Source of the DNA: an uncultured Prochlorococcus sp.
GTDB taxonomy: Bacteria; Cyanobacteriota; Cyanobacteriia; PCC-6307; Cyanobiaceae
Length of the DNA: 64,000 nucleotides
Reading direction: 5' to 3'
NCBI GenBank assembly: GCA_902634515.1
Contig: CACPKH010000001.1
Span: 95,290-159,289, forward strand
Shown: one piece after another, positions 61,710-64,000 of the stretch
Position numbering within the stretch: position 1 is the first letter of the stretch
Layout: each line of letters starts with the position of its first letter
Position numbers and translations under genes: made by a program
The notes under the pieces: model-generated
Told to the model about the DNA's origin: nothing
The model's input: the letters and a program-made list of their open reading frames with translations, nothing else
Database searches by the model: none

Positions 61710-62609
61710 GTGCGGGAGGAAGTTACTTCCTTTGATTTTTCCACTTATTTAGCCTTGGCTAAGGATCGGGTGGAATTAGCTTTAGATGCTTCTTTGGGCC
61801 CTGAACAGCCAGAGAAACTTAGAGAAGCAATGAGATATTCCCTTCTTGCAGGAGGGAAAAGATTGCGTCCTATCCTGTGCCTGGCTGCATGTGAACTCAC
61901 TGGAGGAGATTCTGAGAAAGCTATTCCTACAGCTGTAGCTATAGAGATGATTCATACGATGTCTTTAATTCATGATGATCTGCCAGCAATGGATAATGAT
62001 GATCTAAGAAGAGGTAGTCCTACAAATCACAAGGTTTATGGAGATGCAATCGCAATACTTGCTGGAGATGCATTATTGACTAGGGCTTTTGAGATGGTTT
62101 CTCTTAGAACAAAAGGAGTTTCAGCGGAAAGACTGTTAAGAGTAGTTGGAGAACTTTCATTAGTTTCTGGAGCTCCGGGCTTGGTTGGAGGACAAGTTGT
62201 TGATCTTGAATGTGAGGGAAAGGATGTCGATTTGAATACGCTTGAATATATTCATATTCATAAGACAGGAGCTTTGTTAAAGGCCTCTGTAATCTGTGGA
62301 GCCATTATTGGCGGAGCTAATGATGAGTTGTTAGAGGCGCTTAGAATTTATGCAAAATCTATAGGGCTAGCTTTTCAAATAATTGATGACATTCTAGATG
62401 TGACATCCAGTAGTGAAGTCCTTGGCAAAACTGCAGGAAAAGATTTAATTGCAGATAAAACTACCTATCCAAAGTTGCTTGGACTAGAGAAATCAAGAGA
62501 TAGAGCCAATGAGCTTGTACAAAGAGCTAAGAAAGTTCTTAATCCATGGAAAGAGAATGCTTCTCCTCTACTCTCCTTAGCTGACTTCATCATTAGTAGA
62601 GATAGATGA
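61710..62609 (+). CDS. crtE: Geranylgeranyl diphosphate synthase
   Basis: A 299-residue trans-prenyltransferase from a GTG start. First Asp-rich motif [15 protein letters not shown], second FQIIDDILD, plus [16 protein letters not shown]. It makes GGPP for carotenoids, chlorophyll phytyl tails and quinones. Downstream of folD and overlapping the DUF212 gene by four bases. Confidence 0.96.
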   Translation: MREEVTSFDFSTYLALAKDRVELALDASLGPEQPEKLREAMRYSLLAGGKRLRPILCLAACELTGGDSEKAIPTAVAIEMIHTMSLIHDDLPAMDNDDLRRGSPTNHKVYGDAIAILAGDALLTRAFEMVSLRTKGVSAERLLRVVGELSLVSGAPGLVGGQVVDLECEGKDVDLNTLEYIHIHKTGALLKASVICGAIIGGANDELLEALRIYAKSIGLAFQIIDDILDVTSSSEVLGKTAGKDLIADKTTYPKLLGLEKSRDRANELVQRAKKVLNPWKENASPLLSLADFIISRDR

Positions 62610-63115
62610 CAGTAATAGATACATCTCAGTTATCCTCCTTTACGCAATTGCTTGATAACAGTGTTTTGTTTTGGGGACTTATCTCTTGTGGATTGGCTCA
62701 ATTATCAAAATTATTTTTTGAGTTAATTGTCAAAAGAGAATGGAGACCTTCAGTTTTAATAGAGACTGGAGGCATGCCCTCTAGTCATTCAGCACTCGTT
62801 ACAGGGACAGCCGCAGGAATAGGTTTGATTATGGGATTTGAGGATCCAGCTTTTGCACTTGCAACCACTATTGCTTTTGTTGTTATGTATGACGCCAGTG
62901 GAATAAGGCGAGCCGCAGGAAATACAGCTGCACGAATCAATCAATTACCATCACAAAACTGGCCTTTACCTCCGGTGGCCCCTCTTAAAGAAAGCCTTGG
63001 TCATACCAAACTAGAAGTTTTTGTAGGAAGCTTGCTTGGACCTGCCATAGCTTTGCCAGGGATTGTTTTTATCGGATCTCCTCTCCATATATTGCAATCT
63101 TTTGGTTTGGCTTAA
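62606..63115 (+). CDS. DUF212 / divergent PAP2-family membrane protein
   Basis: A 169-residue protein with about four helices and the family motif [20 protein letters not shown], then [17 protein letters not shown] and [15 protein letters not shown]. It is related to acid phosphatase/vanadium haloperoxidases; a role as lipid-phosphate phosphatase is possible. The start overlaps the crtE stop, indicating an operon. Confidence 0.9.
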   Translation: MTVIDTSQLSSFTQLLDNSVLFWGLISCGLAQLSKLFFELIVKREWRPSVLIETGGMPSSHSALVTGTAAGIGLIMGFEDPAFALATTIAFVVMYDASGIRRAAGNTAARINQLPSQNWPLPPVAPLKESLGHTKLEVFVGSLLGPAIALPGIVFIGSPLHILQSFGLA

Positions 63116-63126
63116 GGAATTTAGAT

Positions 63127-64000
63127 ATCAAACTGACTAAAGATCAAAAAAATGCATTTAAGGCCTTTAAGTTATGGCTTGAAAAGGAAGAATTTGATAA
63201 GCCATTCGTTTTGAGTGGTTTTGCTGGTAGTGGCAAAACTTTCCTTTCCATAAAGTTTTTAAATATTGTTGAGCAGAAAAAACTCTGTTGGACAGCAGTT
63301 GCCCCAACTCATAAAGCAGTTGGTGTTTTGCGAAAATATTTAAAGAAACTTGGTTTAAAACCAACATGGAATCCTTCTACAATTCATAGATTGCTGAGGT
63401 TAAAGCTGAGGCAAAAAGGAGATCTTGAGCTATGTGAAGAGACTAAACAAACTGAAAACTCTTTAGACAATTTGGGATTAGTTCTTATTGATGAAGCGTC
63501 AATGATTGACTCTAATCTTTTAAATATATTATTAAAATGTGCTCATAAATATAAGACAAGATTAGTTTTTGTAGGTGATCAAGCACAATTGCCACCAATA
63601 GGTGAATCTGTTAGTCCATTATTTTCAATAGAAAAAGCACAAAAGTTTCACCTTTCAGAAGTTATTAGGCATCAAGGACCTGTTTTGAAATTAGCTAACC
63701 TCTTGAGAGAAGAATCGTTTACTTGCACTCCTCCTAAATGTTTTCCTGAATTTTCAAATGAGAAAGGATCAGTGGGTTGTTTAAATACAAAATCTTGGCT
63801 AAGTAAAGCACAGCTCTCATTGAAATTAGGAGCTGAAAATAATGATCCAGACTCAGCAAGAATTCTTTGCTATACGAATAAATACTTGGAAAGGTTAATA
63901 CCCCATGCTCGAAGAGCGATACATGGTGACCAAGCAGATGAAATGTTTGTTTTACCTGGAGAGATTTTAATAACTAGAAGAGCTGTTATGACTCGATCAT
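63127..64000 (+). CDS. RecD-like superfamily 1 helicase, 5' part
   Basis: The frame is open from 62989 to the right edge with no stop, so the gene runs off the window. Product begins ...IKLTKDQKNAFKAFKLWL, with Walker A GFAGSGKT, THKAVGVLRKYL, Walker B VLIDEASMID and motif III FVGDQAQLPPIGES: a RecD/exonuclease V alpha-type helicase. No ATG, GTG or TTG occurs in frame before the conserved part; ATC (63127) or CTG (63133) after AAGGA are the best start guesses. Confidence 0.85.
   Translation, partial: MKLTKDQKNAFKAFKLWLEKEEFDKPFVLSGFAGSGKTFLSIKFLNIVEQKKLCWTAVAPTHKAVGVLRKYLKKLGLKPTWNPSTIHRLLRLKLRQKGDLELCEETKQTENSLDNLGLVLIDEASMIDSNLLNILLKCAHKYKTRLVFVGDQAQLPPIGESVSPLFSIEKAQKFHLSEVIRHQGPVLKLANLLREESFTCTPPKCFPEFSNEKGSVGCLNTKSWLSKAQLSLKLGAENNDPDSARILCYTNKYLERLIPHARRAIHGDQADEMFVLPGEILITRRAVMTRS

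Overview
The window reads as a chromosomal segment of a low-light-adapted marine Prochlorococcus. It is AT-rich and packed with short genes. It carries three tandem pcb genes (divinyl-chlorophyll a/b antenna), four high-light-inducible (HLIP/hli) genes, an OprB/Som-type porin with an SLH domain, petG, cytM, chlI, crtE and a lycopene cyclase. No phycobilisome genes, rRNA, tRNA, insertion sequences or CRISPR arrays were seen. The strain cannot be fixed from sequence reading alone; an SS120/MIT9211-like clade is the best guess.

Region 1 (1-35 kb) is a flexible region dominated by small proteins. It starts with the 3' part of a HI0933/BaiN-type flavoprotein, a peroxiredoxin Q and a glutathione peroxidase. 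Many tiny, mostly single-membrane-span proteins follow, interleaved with DUF1330, metallo-beta-lactamase-fold, DUF3386, DUF2470, rpsU, purT and two Nif11-domain peptides. A large porin gene comes next. From about 18 to 29 kb there is an iron/light-stress neighbourhood: a PKHD-type 2OG-Fe(II) oxygenase, a FutA/IdiA iron-binding protein, an hli operon, three pcb genes and flavodoxin (isiB). From 29 to 35 kb lie small hypotheticals, a pentapeptide-repeat protein, a PfkB kinase, DUF2834 and an MFS transporter.

Region 2 (35-64 kb) is conserved cyanobacterial housekeeping: a DUF1400 alpha/beta hydrolase, a dipeptide-type ABC permease and binding protein, hom, sufE, 5-formyl-THF cyclo-ligase, ruvC, chlI, a class-A-beta-lactamase-like protein, trmJ, cytM, petG, rsmD, hisH, trxA, guaB3-type, gyrA, crtL, a GH57 enzyme, leuA, a 7TM-HD phosphohydrolase, folD, crtE, a DUF212 protein and the 5' part of a RecD-like helicase that runs off the window.

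The most unusual content is in Region 1. (a) Two separated small-gene clusters (3.3-4.9 kb and 20.9-22.6 kb) are each built from the same four protein families. (b) A minus-strand operon encodes a protein whose C-terminal half is clearly PsbF (cytochrome b559 beta)-like, but the heme-ligating His is Asn; it is flanked by a two-segment membrane protein and a 32-residue membrane peptide. (c) A three-member family of 50-70 residue membrane proteins sits in the gaps between the pcb genes. (d) The three pcb 5' leaders share conserved sequence and a hairpin whose stem sequence changes while pairing is kept. Together these suggest a photosystem/antenna remodelling toolkit of very small proteins, but function is inferred only from context and similarity.
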